DNA of 64,000 bases from Bacteroidales bacterium (GCA_017483575.1 JAFUWF010000019.1:62001-126000); one strand, 5' to 3'; numbered from the stretch's first letter, positions 43,048 through 50,280 are shown. Notes: generated by a model from the letters alone, not told the origin. A program made the numbers and translations.

Positions 43048-44352
43048 TTATTGTTTCATGTTGAGCATGTCCTCCAGGGCCACCTGGGCGCTGATGACGC
43101 TCATGACGGCCTGGATGTAGTTGCTCTGGGCGCTGATGATGTCGGTGGAAGCCGTGGTGACTTCCAGGCTCGAGGCGCGGCCGTAGTTGTATTTCTCTGT
43201 CACGTTGTCGAAGACGCGCTTGGTGACGTCGAGGTTGCGGCTCTGGATGTCGTAGGTCTCCAGGGCGGAAGCGAGGTCGTAGCACAGCTGGTTGAACTGC
43301 ACCTGCAGGCCGTCCTCGGCCTGGCGGCGGCTGTTCTGGGTCTCCTGGAGGGCAATCTTGGCGCTCTTGACCGAGGCGTAGCGCGTGCCGCTGGTGAGCA
43401 GGGGCATGCTGATGCTGGCGCCGATCATGTTGGGGGGTGTCATGTTCATGCCTTCGTCCTTGCCGAAGTAGGTCTTGCCGCTGTATTGGTAGAAGAGGGC
43501 CACGGTGGGCAGGAAGTCCATCCATGCCATGTTGACGTTGCGCTTGGCCAGCTCTTCGTTCTTCTCGAGCAGCTGGTAGTTGTAGTTGTTCTCGGGGTGG
43601 AACGACTGCATGAGCAGGGCGGTGGCGTTGTCGACGTTGAGGATGTCGTCCACGTTGGTGGTCAGCTCCACCTGTGTGCCTACCTCGGCACCTAGCTGGA
43701 GGATGAGCGAGTTGCGGAGCATCTGGAGCGAGCGCTTGGTGCTGTTGATGCTGCTTTTCATCGAGGCCACCTGCACCTGCAGCTTGTCGGCGTCCACCTG
43801 CTCGGCGGCGCCCACATCGACGGCGCTCTGGCTGGTGGCGGCGAGGCGCTCAAGGTTGGCCAGGCTGGAGTCCAGCAGGCCCACGGTCTCCTCCATGACG
43901 AGGATGGATACGTAGACGTTCTTCACCTGGGAGCGGGTCTGCTGCTCGGTCTGCTGGCGCGAGATGTCGGTCATCTCCATGGCCAGGTTCTGCAGCATGG
44001 TGCCCACCACCTGTGCGCCGCTGAGGGCCATGGCGACGTTCACGCCGAAAGTGCCGTTGGGGTTCAGGGGAATCTTGATGCCGGCGCCGCCCCCCATCTT
44101 CATCTCCATCTCGTAGCCCAGCATGTTCTGGTAGTCGAAGGTGGCCTTGGCGGAAGGCAGCATGGAGGAGAGGGTCTTCCAGCGTTCCAGCTCGGCCTTC
44201 TTCACGTCGAGGTCGGCGTTCTTCATGGTCTGGTTGTGCTCGACGGCATACTGCTGGGCCTCGCTGAGCGACAGCCGCAGCGTCTGCTGCGCCCCCGCCG
44301 TGAGCCCCATGCCTGCCAGCACAATGGCTAATGTCAGTCTTTTCAGTCTCAT
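43048..44352 (-). CDS. TolC-family outer-membrane efflux channel
   Basis: 434 aa. Signal peptide (LTLAIVLAGMGLTAGAQQ) and the repeated long helical pattern of OEP proteins (LSLSEAQQYAVEHNQTMKNA; ALQETQNSRRQAEDGLQVQF). Forms the exit duct of the pump. 21 nt separate it from the adaptor gene. Confidence 0.92.
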   Translation of the reverse strand: MRLKRLTLAIVLAGMGLTAGAQQTLRLSLSEAQQYAVEHNQTMKNADLDVKKAELERWKTLSSMLPSAKATFDYQNMLGYEMEMKMGGGAGIKIPLNPNGTFGVNVAMALSGAQVVGTMLQNLAMEMTDISRQQTEQQTRSQVKNVYVSILVMEETVGLLDSSLANLERLAATSQSAVDVGAAEQVDADKLQVQVASMKSSINSTKRSLQMLRNSLILQLGAEVGTQVELTTNVDDILNVDNATALLMQSFHPENNYNYQLLEKNEELAKRNVNMAWMDFLPTVALFYQYSGKTYFGKDEGMNMTPPNMIGASISMPLLTSGTRYASVKSAKIALQETQNSRRQAEDGLQVQFNQLCYDLASALETYDIQSRNLDVTKRVFDNVTEKYNYGRASSLEVTTASTDIISAQSNYIQAVMSVISAQVALEDMLNMKQ

Positions 44353-44380
44353 TGTTACTATTATTACTTATTTGTTATTA

Positions 44381-45025
44381 TCAAAACATATTGTCTATGT
44401 CGAGTTCCTTGACCACCTGCTCGAAGTGGTTCACCTCGCGGTCGTAGCGCTCGAGGGTCTCGGTGGTCATCAGTCCGCGCATGTAGGTGAAGCATATCTC
44501 GTTGAGCTGGTGCTCGTAGGCATCGCGGTCTGGGACATCGGATATGCGACGCTGCTGGATGAGGTTGCAGAGGAAGTCGACGGCCACCTCCACATCGGCA
44601 TCGGGGCGCAGGTAGCCTTTTGTTTTTACGAAATTCAGGCCCGACTGCATCAACTGCCGCATGGCGGTGGAGTGGACCTTGAAGAAGCGGTCGTGGATTT
44701 CGGGGTAGTAGCGCTCTGCCTCCTCGATGATGCGGCGGTATTTGTGGATGAACATGGCGTTGGTGCGCAGCATGTACATGGCCACCAGCAGGGGCTCCTC
44801 CACTCGGCTGTGGGCCTGGCGGTGCATCTCGTCGGTGCGGTCGTGCACCAGCGTCAGGCATGCCGCCAGCAGCTCCTCCTTGTTGGCGAAGGTCTCGTAG
44901 AGCGTGCGCTTCGACATGTGCAGCGCCTGGGCGATGTCGTCCATCGTCACGCCACGGCAGCCGCGGGTGTTGAACATTTGTAGCGCGGTCTCCACGATTT
45001 TTTCTTTGTTCTCTTCTGTCGCCAT
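44381..45025 (-). CDS. TetR/AcrR-family regulator
   Basis: 214 aa. N-terminal helix-turn-helix (GVTMDDIAQALHMSKRTLYE) and a divergent ligand-binding C-terminal domain. As first gene of the pump operon it probably represses its own operon. It lies 28 nt upstream of the tolC-like gene. Confidence 0.92.
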   Translation of the reverse strand: MATEENKEKIVETALQMFNTRGCRGVTMDDIAQALHMSKRTLYETFANKEELLAACLTLVHDRTDEMHRQAHSRVEEPLLVAMYMLRTNAMFIHKYRRIIEEAERYYPEIHDRFFKVHSTAMRQLMQSGLNFVKTKGYLRPDADVEVAVDFLCNLIQQRRISDVPDRDAYEHQLNEICFTYMRGLMTTETLERYDREVNHFEQVVKELDIDNMF

Positions 45026-45098
45026 TGTCGGCTCTATATGGTTGTATTTTAGTTGTTAAAGCACTTTTCGTATATAAATAAGATACGCGAAAAGCGGT

Positions 45099-45107
45099 GC
45101 AAAGATA
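45099..45107 (-). promoter_or_regulatory. Promoter -7 box of the efflux operon
   Basis: TATCTTTGC on the minus strand, 73 nt before the tetR ATG. It directly adjoins the terminator of the upstream yajC copy. The inverted GCACTTTTCG / CGAAAAGCGGTGC sequence at 45061-45100 may be an operator. Confidence 0.6.
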
Positions 45108-45108
45108 C

Positions 45109-45146
45109 AAAAAAACTCCGAAAACCAAGAAAGTTTTCGGAGTTTT
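45109..45146 (-). terminator. Terminator of yajC copy 2
   Basis: Stem AAACTCCGAAAAC / GTTTTCGGAGTTT with a 7-nt loop, flanked on both sides by A/T runs, so it could work in both directions. Confidence 0.88.
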
Positions 45147-45169
45147 TTGCTGTTAAATAATCTTAACGC

Positions 45170-45466
45170 TTATTTCTCCTTGTGCTCGGGGATGGGCTGC
45201 AGGGTGCCGATCTGCACTTTCATGCGGGCGCCGGGAGCTGCTTCGACGATAGCCCAGCCACCGTCGCGACTGACGAAGCTGACATGTATGCCGCCGGCGG
45301 TCATCACTCGGTCGCCCTTCTGTAGGCCGTCGCGGTAGGCTTGTTCTTTCTTGGTTTTCTGGCTCTGCGGTCGGATGAGGAAGAAGTAGAACACCACTAT
45401 CATCAGTACAATCATGATGCCCGTTTTCCAGCCGTTGGCAATGTCGAGGAGTATGAAATCAGTCAT
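45170..45466 (-). CDS. yajC: Preprotein translocase subunit YajC (copy 2)
   Basis: 98 aa. One transmembrane helix (WKTGIMIVLMIVVFYFFLIR) then RPQSQKTKKEQAYRDGLQKG and GDRVMTAGGIHVSFVS, the YajC signature. It is monocistronic with its own terminator. Two yajC genes within 40 kb is unusual; this one has a shorter N-terminus and a more divergent beta domain than copy 1. Confidence 0.9.
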   Translation of the reverse strand: MTDFILLDIANGWKTGIMIVLMIVVFYFFLIRPQSQKTKKEQAYRDGLQKGDRVMTAGGIHVSFVSRDGGWAIVEAAPGARMKVQIGTLQPIPEHKEK

Positions 45467-45571
45467 ATCTTGATGTTTTTTTGTTAAAAATATGCCTTAG
45501 AAACGCAAAGCCGTTCATTTTATTGCATCCCGGGGCAATATTTTTTCGCCTCCTTCGTTAAATGGTATGTT

Positions 45572-46984
45572 ATGAATGGCATGAACGAAAAATACAACGC
45601 GCTGCGCCGCCGCTATCCCGTGTTCGCCTACGAGGCTTTCCACCACGAGTGGACCCCCGAAGGGCTACGGCTGTGTTTCGACTTCCGTATGGACGACGTC
45701 GTCTTCCATCCCGAGGCACTCATCGAGGAGCGCCCCTTCCTGAGCCGCGAGGTGCCGGCCGAGGCCTTGGACCGCATGGTGTTCGACATCGGCATGATAG
45801 AGCTGATAAGCTACTGGAAATGTGCCTGTCCGCCGACGGTGGAGGTACGCTGCGGCACGCTCACCGACGGGCAGGTGGCTTTCTGGAAGAAGCTCTACTG
45901 GAACGGCCTCGGCGAGTTCTTCTATACCAATGGCATTTCAGAAACGCAGAAGGCGTTTCTGAAAGTGGAGAGTGGAGAGTGGAGAGTGGAGAACAAGGCT
46001 GGCTCGGGCTGCGTAGCACCGCTCTCCACTCTCCGCTCTCCACTCTCCACTCAATATCTCGTCCCCATCGGTGGCGGCAAGGACAGCGTTGTCACCCTCG
46101 AGCTGCTTCGCCGGGCCGGCAAGACCATCCGCCCGCTCATCATGAATCCCCGCGGTGCCACCATCGAGTGCGCCCGTGTGGCGGGCTTCACGCTGGAAGA
46201 GGTGCTCGTCATCCGCCGCAAGATAGACCCTACGCTTCTGGAACTCAACAAGCAAGGCTACCTCAACGGCCACACCCCCTTCAGCGCCATGCTGGCCTTC
46301 TACACCCGCCTGGCCTCGGCCCTCAGCGGCATCCCCAACGTGGCCCTCAGCAACGAGAGCTCCGCCAACGAGAGCACCGTCATCGGCACATCGGTAAACC
46401 ATCAGTATTCCAAGAGCTTGGAGTTTGAGGATGATTTCCGCCGATATGTGAGGCCGACATCCCCCCTCGAGGGGGGCATGGGGGGTGATTTCAATTATTT
46501 CAGCTTCCTGCGCCCTCTGAGCGAGCTGCAGATAGCCATGCTCTTCAGCCGCTTCACGGCCTACCACGACGTCTTCCGTTCGTGCAACGTGGGCAGCAAG
46601 GAGGATATCTGGTGCGGCCATTGCGCCAAGTGCCTCTTCGCCTACATCATCCTCTCACCCTTCATCGAACCGACACGGCTGAACCAGATCTTCGGCAAGT
46701 CGATGCTCGACGACGAGACGCTGCGCCTCGAGTTCGACCAGCTGCGTGGCGAGGCCGAGACCAAGCCCTTCGAGTGCGTAGGCACCGTCAGCGAGGTCAA
46801 CCAGGCCCTCTCGATGACCCTCCGCCGCTGGTATCCCGTCGCGCGCCCCGCCCTCCTGAGGAATCTGGAACTCTCAGCCGCTCTAGATAATCTAGAAACT
46901 CTAGAGCATCTAGAACCCCAAGGCAACCTAACCCCAGAGGAATTCAATATTTTGCAACAAGCATGTACCGAGAAGAACAACTGA
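45572..46984 (+). CDS. murL: UDP-MurNAc-L-Ala-L-Glu epimerase MurL
   Basis: 470 aa, near the length of characterised MurL. A PP-loop-like ATP motif GGGKDS is at 167-172, and LSNESSANESTV near 265 and a cysteine cluster C348-GH-C351-AK-C354 are visible. MurL epimerises the terminal L-Glu of UDP-MurNAc-L-Ala-L-Glu to D-Glu with ATP going to AMP and PPi. The next gene is a MurD-like ligase, as expected for MurD2. Repeat-derived insertions are in frame at about 131-160 (inverted heptamer pair), 297-307 (SPLEGGMGG) and 437-449 (nonamers). An internal start two codons later (MNEKYN) is also possible. Confidence 0.85.
   Translation: MNGMNEKYNALRRRYPVFAYEAFHHEWTPEGLRLCFDFRMDDVVFHPEALIEERPFLSREVPAEALDRMVFDIGMIELISYWKCACPPTVEVRCGTLTDGQVAFWKKLYWNGLGEFFYTNGISETQKAFLKVESGEWRVENKAGSGCVAPLSTLRSPLSTQYLVPIGGGKDSVVTLELLRRAGKTIRPLIMNPRGATIECARVAGFTLEEVLVIRRKIDPTLLELNKQGYLNGHTPFSAMLAFYTRLASALSGIPNVALSNESSANESTVIGTSVNHQYSKSLEFEDDFRRYVRPTSPLEGGMGGDFNYFSFLRPLSELQIAMLFSRFTAYHDVFRSCNVGSKEDIWCGHCAKCLFAYIILSPFIEPTRLNQIFGKSMLDDETLRLEFDQLRGEAETKPFECVGTVSEVNQALSMTLRRWYPVARPALLRNLELSAALDNLETLEHLEPQGNLTPEEFNILQQACTEKNN
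45965..45992 (+). repeat. Heptamer array (GTGGAGA)x4 in murL
   Basis: Four perfect units. Complementary to the array at 46023-46050, 30 nt downstream. Confidence 0.95.
46023..46050 (+). repeat. Heptamer array (TCTCCAC)x4 in murL, inverted partner
   Basis: TCTCCAC, TCTCCGC, TCTCCAC, TCTCCAC. Pairs with 45965-45992 to form a 28-bp stem with one mismatch. Confidence 0.93.
46459..46490 (+). repeat. CCCCCCTCGAGGGGGG palindrome in murL
   Basis: A perfect GC palindrome followed by CATGGGGGGTGAT, coding TSPLEGGMGGD. Similar SPLEGG-coding insertions are familiar from other Bacteroidetes genomes, but only one copy is in this window. Confidence 0.6.
46882..46917 (+). repeat. Nonamer array, 4 units, in murL
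   Basis: TCTAGATAA, TCTAGAAAC, TCTAGAGCA, TCTAGAACC; codes LDNLETLEHLEP-like residues. Confidence 0.88.
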
Positions 46985-48336
46985 AAGCCCTCCTCGCAGG
47001 GCACCGCATACTCATCGCCGGCTACGGCCGTGAAGGCAAGAGCGCCGAAAGGCTGATACAGAGACTTCTGCCCGATGCCGACTACACCGTCGCCACGCAA
47101 GTGGAAAGCGGCAAATGGAAAACGGAAAGCGGCGAATGGCGACAAGATTGGCCCTTCGACATGGTCATCAAGTCCCCTGGTATCCCCAATTTTCAATTCT
47201 CAATTCTCAATTTTCAACTCACTTCCCTCACCGACCTCTTCCTCCAAGTCTATGGCGACCTCACCATTGGCGTCACCGGCACCAAGGGCAAGTCCACCAC
47301 CGCCAGCCTCATCCACCACCTGCTGCCCGGCTCTATCCTCGCCGGCAACATCGGCATCCCCCTCTTCGACATCCTCGACGACCTCCACGAAGACTCCCTT
47401 GTCGTGGCCGAGCTCTCCTGCCACCAGCTGGAGAATATCCACCGCGGACCCCATATCGCCGTGTTGCTCAACCTTTTCCAGGAACATCTGGACCACTACG
47501 AGGACTACCTCGGCTACAAGATGGCCAAGATGCAGATAGCCCTCCGCCAGCAACCCGGCGACCATTTCTTCTACTGCACCGACAACCAGGAGCTTTCCGA
47601 CCTTACAGCGGCGCATGTCTCAGACATGCGCTCCATGCTTCACCCCTACAGCCTCAGCAACGCCACTGCCGACGAGCGCCGCCTGATAGACGCCTGCCCT
47701 CTGAAGGGCGAGCACAACAGGAGCAACATCTTGGTGGCTTGCCGCGTCTACACACTCCTCAGTCAGGCGCAGGCGCCTGACAGCTCCCCTGGCTTAGGGG
47801 AGCTGCCAAATAGCAAGGCCTCGGTAACTTGCTCCTCCCCTAAGTTAGGGGAGGGGGACCGCCGCGCAGCGGTGGTGGAGGAGTGTGTCCACCGTCTTTC
47901 CATTTTCCACGGCCTCCGTCACCGCATAGAATACCTTGGCAACCATGCCGGTATCCACTGGTACGACGACAGCATCTCCACCATCCCTGAGGCCGCCATC
48001 GCCGCCGTCCAGGCCCTTGGCCGTGTCGACACGCTGATACTCGGCGGCTTCGACCGCGGCATCGACTACAGCCCGCTGGTCGACTTCCTGACCGAACACC
48101 CCGTCCCCAACCTCGTCTTCGTCGGCCAGGCCGGCCGCCGCATTAATTCTCAATTCTCAATTCTCAATTCTCAATTCCTCGTCGAGGATGACTACACCAA
48201 GATTGTCCCCTGGTGCGCCACGCACACGCCGCAGGGTGGGGTAGTGCTGCTCTCGCCCGCCGCGGCGAGCTACGACGCCTTCAAGAACTTCGAACACCGC
48301 GGCGACTTCTTCGCCGAACTGATAAAAAGGTTATAG
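46963..48336 (+). CDS. murD2: UDP-MurNAc-L-Ala--L-Glu ligase MurD2
   Basis: 457 aa. Mur-ligase ATP loop GVTGTKGKST at 103-112, central-domain VVAELSCHQLENI and NLFQEHLDHYEDY, C-terminal domain NHAGIHWYDDSISTIPEAAI and LILGGFDRGIDY. MurD homologues add Glu to UDP-MurNAc-L-Ala; pairing with MurL implies L-Glu is used. It overlaps murL by 22 nt. Four repeat insertions are in frame: 47-60, 76-86 (heptamers), 264-309 (a full 138-bp MITE-like element) and 394-405 (heptamers). Its stop codon comes from a fifth array. Confidence 0.85.
   Translation: MYREEQLKALLAGHRILIAGYGREGKSAERLIQRLLPDADYTVATQVESGKWKTESGEWRQDWPFDMVIKSPGIPNFQFSILNFQLTSLTDLFLQVYGDLTIGVTGTKGKSTTASLIHHLLPGSILAGNIGIPLFDILDDLHEDSLVVAELSCHQLENIHRGPHIAVLLNLFQEHLDHYEDYLGYKMAKMQIALRQQPGDHFFYCTDNQELSDLTAAHVSDMRSMLHPYSLSNATADERRLIDACPLKGEHNRSNILVACRVYTLLSQAQAPDSSPGLGELPNSKASVTCSSPKLGEGDRRAAVVEECVHRLSIFHGLRHRIEYLGNHAGIHWYDDSISTIPEAAIAAVQALGRVDTLILGGFDRGIDYSPLVDFLTEHPVPNLVFVGQAGRRINSQFSILNSQFLVEDDYTKIVPWCATHTPQGGVVLLSPAAASYDAFKNFEHRGDFFAELIKRL
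47101..47142 (+). repeat. Degenerate heptamer array, 6 units, in murD2
   Basis: GTGGAAA, GCGGCAA, ATGGAAA, ACGGAAA, GCGGCGA, ATGGCGA. Confidence 0.8.
47187..47214 (+). repeat. Heptamer array, 4 units, in murD2
   Basis: CAATTTT, CAATTCT, CAATTCT, CAATTTT; codes NFQFSILNFQL. Confidence 0.9.
47751..47888 (+). repeat. MITE-like element A, complete, in murD2
   Basis: 138 bp from CACACTCCTC to GGAGGAGTGTGT with two hairpins: CAGCTCCCCTGGCTTAGGGG and CTCCCCTAAGTTAGGGGAG. 138 nt is 46 codons, all open in this frame. Confidence 0.93.
48144..48178 (+). repeat. Heptamer array, 5 units, in murD2
   Basis: TAATTCT, CAATTCT three times, CAATTCC; codes NSQFSILNSQF. Confidence 0.92.
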
Positions 48337-48356
48337 GTTATTGGTTATAGGTTATT
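48329..48356 (+). repeat. Heptamer array, 4 units, supplying the murD2 stop codon
   Basis: GGTTATA, GGTTATT, GGTTATA, GGTTATT. The murD2 TAG (48334-48336) spans units 1 and 2, and the array ends 3 nt before the next ATG. Confidence 0.9.
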
Positions 48357-48359
48357 GAT

Positions 48360-49439
48360 ATGGAAACGACTGACTATAAAACAATACGACAGACTCTCCA
48401 TGAGCATCCGCAGACGGCAGGAAACGAGCAGTTTGCGCACGATTATATCATCCAACACTTGCAGTCGCTCCATCCCGACCGGGTCTACACCCATGTCGGC
48501 GGCTGGGGCGTCATCGCCGTGTGGGGCAAGGACCCGCAGGCGCCCACCGTCGCCTTCCGCGCCGACACCGATGCCCTGCCCATCGGCCACCGCTGTGGCC
48601 ACGACGGCCACACCACCATCCTCCTCCGCCTGGCAGAGCTTGTCGACAGTTACGTATGTTGCAACATTGTTGCAACACACAACATCCTCCTCCTCTGGCA
48701 ACCCGCCGAGGAGACCGGCGAGGGCTCGCAGGCCGTGCTCGAGAGCGGCATCCTGCAGCAGTATAACATCAAGGCCTTCTATGCCTTGCACAACCTCCCC
48801 GGCTATCCTCTGGGCACCGTGGTGCTCTGCCCTCGCACCTTTGCCGCCGCCTCCACAGGCATCATCTACCACCTCGATGGCCGCGAGACCCATGCCTCTA
48901 CGCCAGAACTGGGCATCAACCCCGGCCTGGCAGTGGCGGAGATTATCAACAGATTCGACGGGTTCAACAAGTCTGAAGGGGAATTCAGACAGAGCACCCT
49001 CATCTGCGTACACCTCGGCAGCCCCGCCTTCGGCACGTCGGCAGGCCATGCCGAAGTGATGTTCACCCTCCGTGCCTTCACCAACGAAGCGATGGAAAAA
49101 CTCCTCGCTGAGGCTAATCAAGCAGTGGATGAAATGGCGTTACGCTACAATCTGAAAGTCAGTCGCATGCTTAAAGAGCCTTTCCGCGCCACGGAGAACG
49201 ACGGCGACTGCGTTGAGGCCATCGAGCGGGCTGCTGAGGAACTCCCCCTGCGCGTGCGCTACCAGATGGAGCCCAACCGCTGGAGCGAGGACTTCGCCGA
49301 GTACCTGCTGCACTTCAAGGGCGCCATGTTCGGCCTCGGCAGCGGCGAGCACCATCCCGAGCTCCACCACCCCGACTACGACTTCCCCGACGCCATAATA
49401 GAAACAGCTGCAAGACTTTTCCTGCAGCTGGCGCAATAG
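48360..49439 (+). CDS. M20-family amidohydrolase/peptidase
   Basis: 359 aa. Metal-site motifs FRADTDALPIGHRCGHDGH near residues 73-91 and WQPAEETGEG near 122-131 follow the M20D pattern of hippurate/aminoacylase-like zinc enzymes, and HHPELHHPDYDFPD near the end has the last metal ligand. A dimerisation domain lies between (about 175-285). Substrate unknown; likely an N-acyl amino acid or dipeptide. It is 23 nt after murD2 and may share its transcript. Confidence 0.9.
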   Translation: METTDYKTIRQTLHEHPQTAGNEQFAHDYIIQHLQSLHPDRVYTHVGGWGVIAVWGKDPQAPTVAFRADTDALPIGHRCGHDGHTTILLRLAELVDSYVCCNIVATHNILLLWQPAEETGEGSQAVLESGILQQYNIKAFYALHNLPGYPLGTVVLCPRTFAAASTGIIYHLDGRETHASTPELGINPGLAVAEIINRFDGFNKSEGEFRQSTLICVHLGSPAFGTSAGHAEVMFTLRAFTNEAMEKLLAEANQAVDEMALRYNLKVSRMLKEPFRATENDGDCVEAIERAAEELPLRVRYQMEPNRWSEDFAEYLLHFKGAMFGLGSGEHHPELHHPDYDFPDAIIETAARLFLQLAQ

Positions 49440-49442
49440 CCA

Positions 49443-49634
49443 AGCCCCGAAGGGGCGTTAGTGCATAGCCGTGGGCGTGAGCCCACGGGTGAACGATACG
49501 TCATCCGGAATATTGAGCCCCGAAGGGGCGACACTAGCAATCGTTGTGCCGCCCCTTCGGGGCTCGTATTTTTGTCTGTTCATGTTCCCGTGGGCTCACG
49601 CCCACGGCTAAACACTATCGCCCCTTCGGGGCTT
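49443..49634. repeat. Head-to-head pair of GCCCCGAAGGGGC elements
   Basis: The 208-bp gap holds two inverted units of about 95 bp. Each has a GCCCCGAAGGGGC palindrome, a CCGTGGGCGTGAGCCCACGG hairpin and a second GCCCCGAAGGGGC. The second unit is the reverse complement of the first with changes in the spacers. Confidence 0.92.
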
Positions 49635-49647
49635 AATCGGATGCTAA

Positions 49648-50268
49648 TCAGCTCTTTTTCTTTGTGCTGGTGGTGCTGCCAGTCTTCTTCTCCAGGGTGA
49701 TGTAGTTGGGGAAGGGAACCTGGGTGGTGCCGACGCTGAGGCTGGGGCGGACGCGGAGGCCCACCTTGGAGGAGACGCCCTCGGAGGTGAAGCTGGACGC
49801 GAAGGTCTTCAGCGCGTCAAGACCCTTCTGCGAGAAGAGCTGACCCAGGTCTGTACTCACCGGCAGCGGCACGGTGGTGGTGGTCGAAGGCTTGATCGTG
49901 TAGTTCTTCGACGACACCCCGTTGGCCATATCCGTACCGTCGATGGCCAGAATCCAGTCCAGTGCCGTCATGGCGGCCTGCGTCTGGGTGGGGTTCGTCA
50001 CGTCGACGTTCACGTTCAGGTTCAGTGGCACCTGCTTGCTCTGGTAGGCGGCCACGAGCTTCACGATGTCGGTGGCAGAGAGGTTGCCGTTGGTCAGATT
50101 CTTCACGTTGACGCCCGCCACACTGACATTGGAGACGTTCTTCAGCGCAAATTCGCAGTTGGCAAGGTTGGCCACGCTGGAAAACTGCGAGGCTATTTGT
50201 GTGAGTACATCACACGAACTCAGCAGGATAGAACCTGCAAGGACTAATGCAAAAGTTATCTTTTTCAT
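49648..50268 (-). CDS. LEA-type-2-like lipoprotein
   Basis: 206 aa from the ATG at 50268 (an upstream in-frame ATG at 50283 lies before the promoter box). Lipobox ILLSSC at about residues 14-19. The mature part (LANCEFALKNVSNVSVAGVN; VPLNLNVNVDVTNPTQTQAA) resembles the LEA14/WHy beta-sandwich. Ends in a Ser/Thr/Lys tail. Role unknown, probably periplasmic face of the envelope. Confidence 0.75.
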   Translation of the reverse strand: MKKITFALVLAGSILLSSCDVLTQIASQFSSVANLANCEFALKNVSNVSVAGVNVKNLTNGNLSATDIVKLVAAYQSKQVPLNLNVNVDVTNPTQTQAAMTALDWILAIDGTDMANGVSSKNYTIKPSTTTTVPLPVSTDLGQLFSQKGLDALKTFASSFTSEGVSSKVGLRVRPSLSVGTTQVPFPNYITLEKKTGSTTSTKKKS

Positions 50269-50271
50269 GCT

Positions 50272-50280
50272 GCAAAGATA
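50272..50280 (-). promoter_or_regulatory. Promoter -7 box of the LEA-like lipoprotein
   Basis: TATCTTTGC on the minus strand ends only 3 nt before the start codon, implying a leaderless or nearly leaderless mRNA. Confidence 0.6.

Noticed and set aside
46459-46490. CCCCCCTCGAGGGGGG as a terminator
   Set aside because: It is inside the murL coding frame, has no T-run and is translated.
47101-48178. Heptamer arrays in murD2 as a CRISPR array
   Set aside because: Units are 7 bp in direct tandem without spacers; no cas genes in the window.
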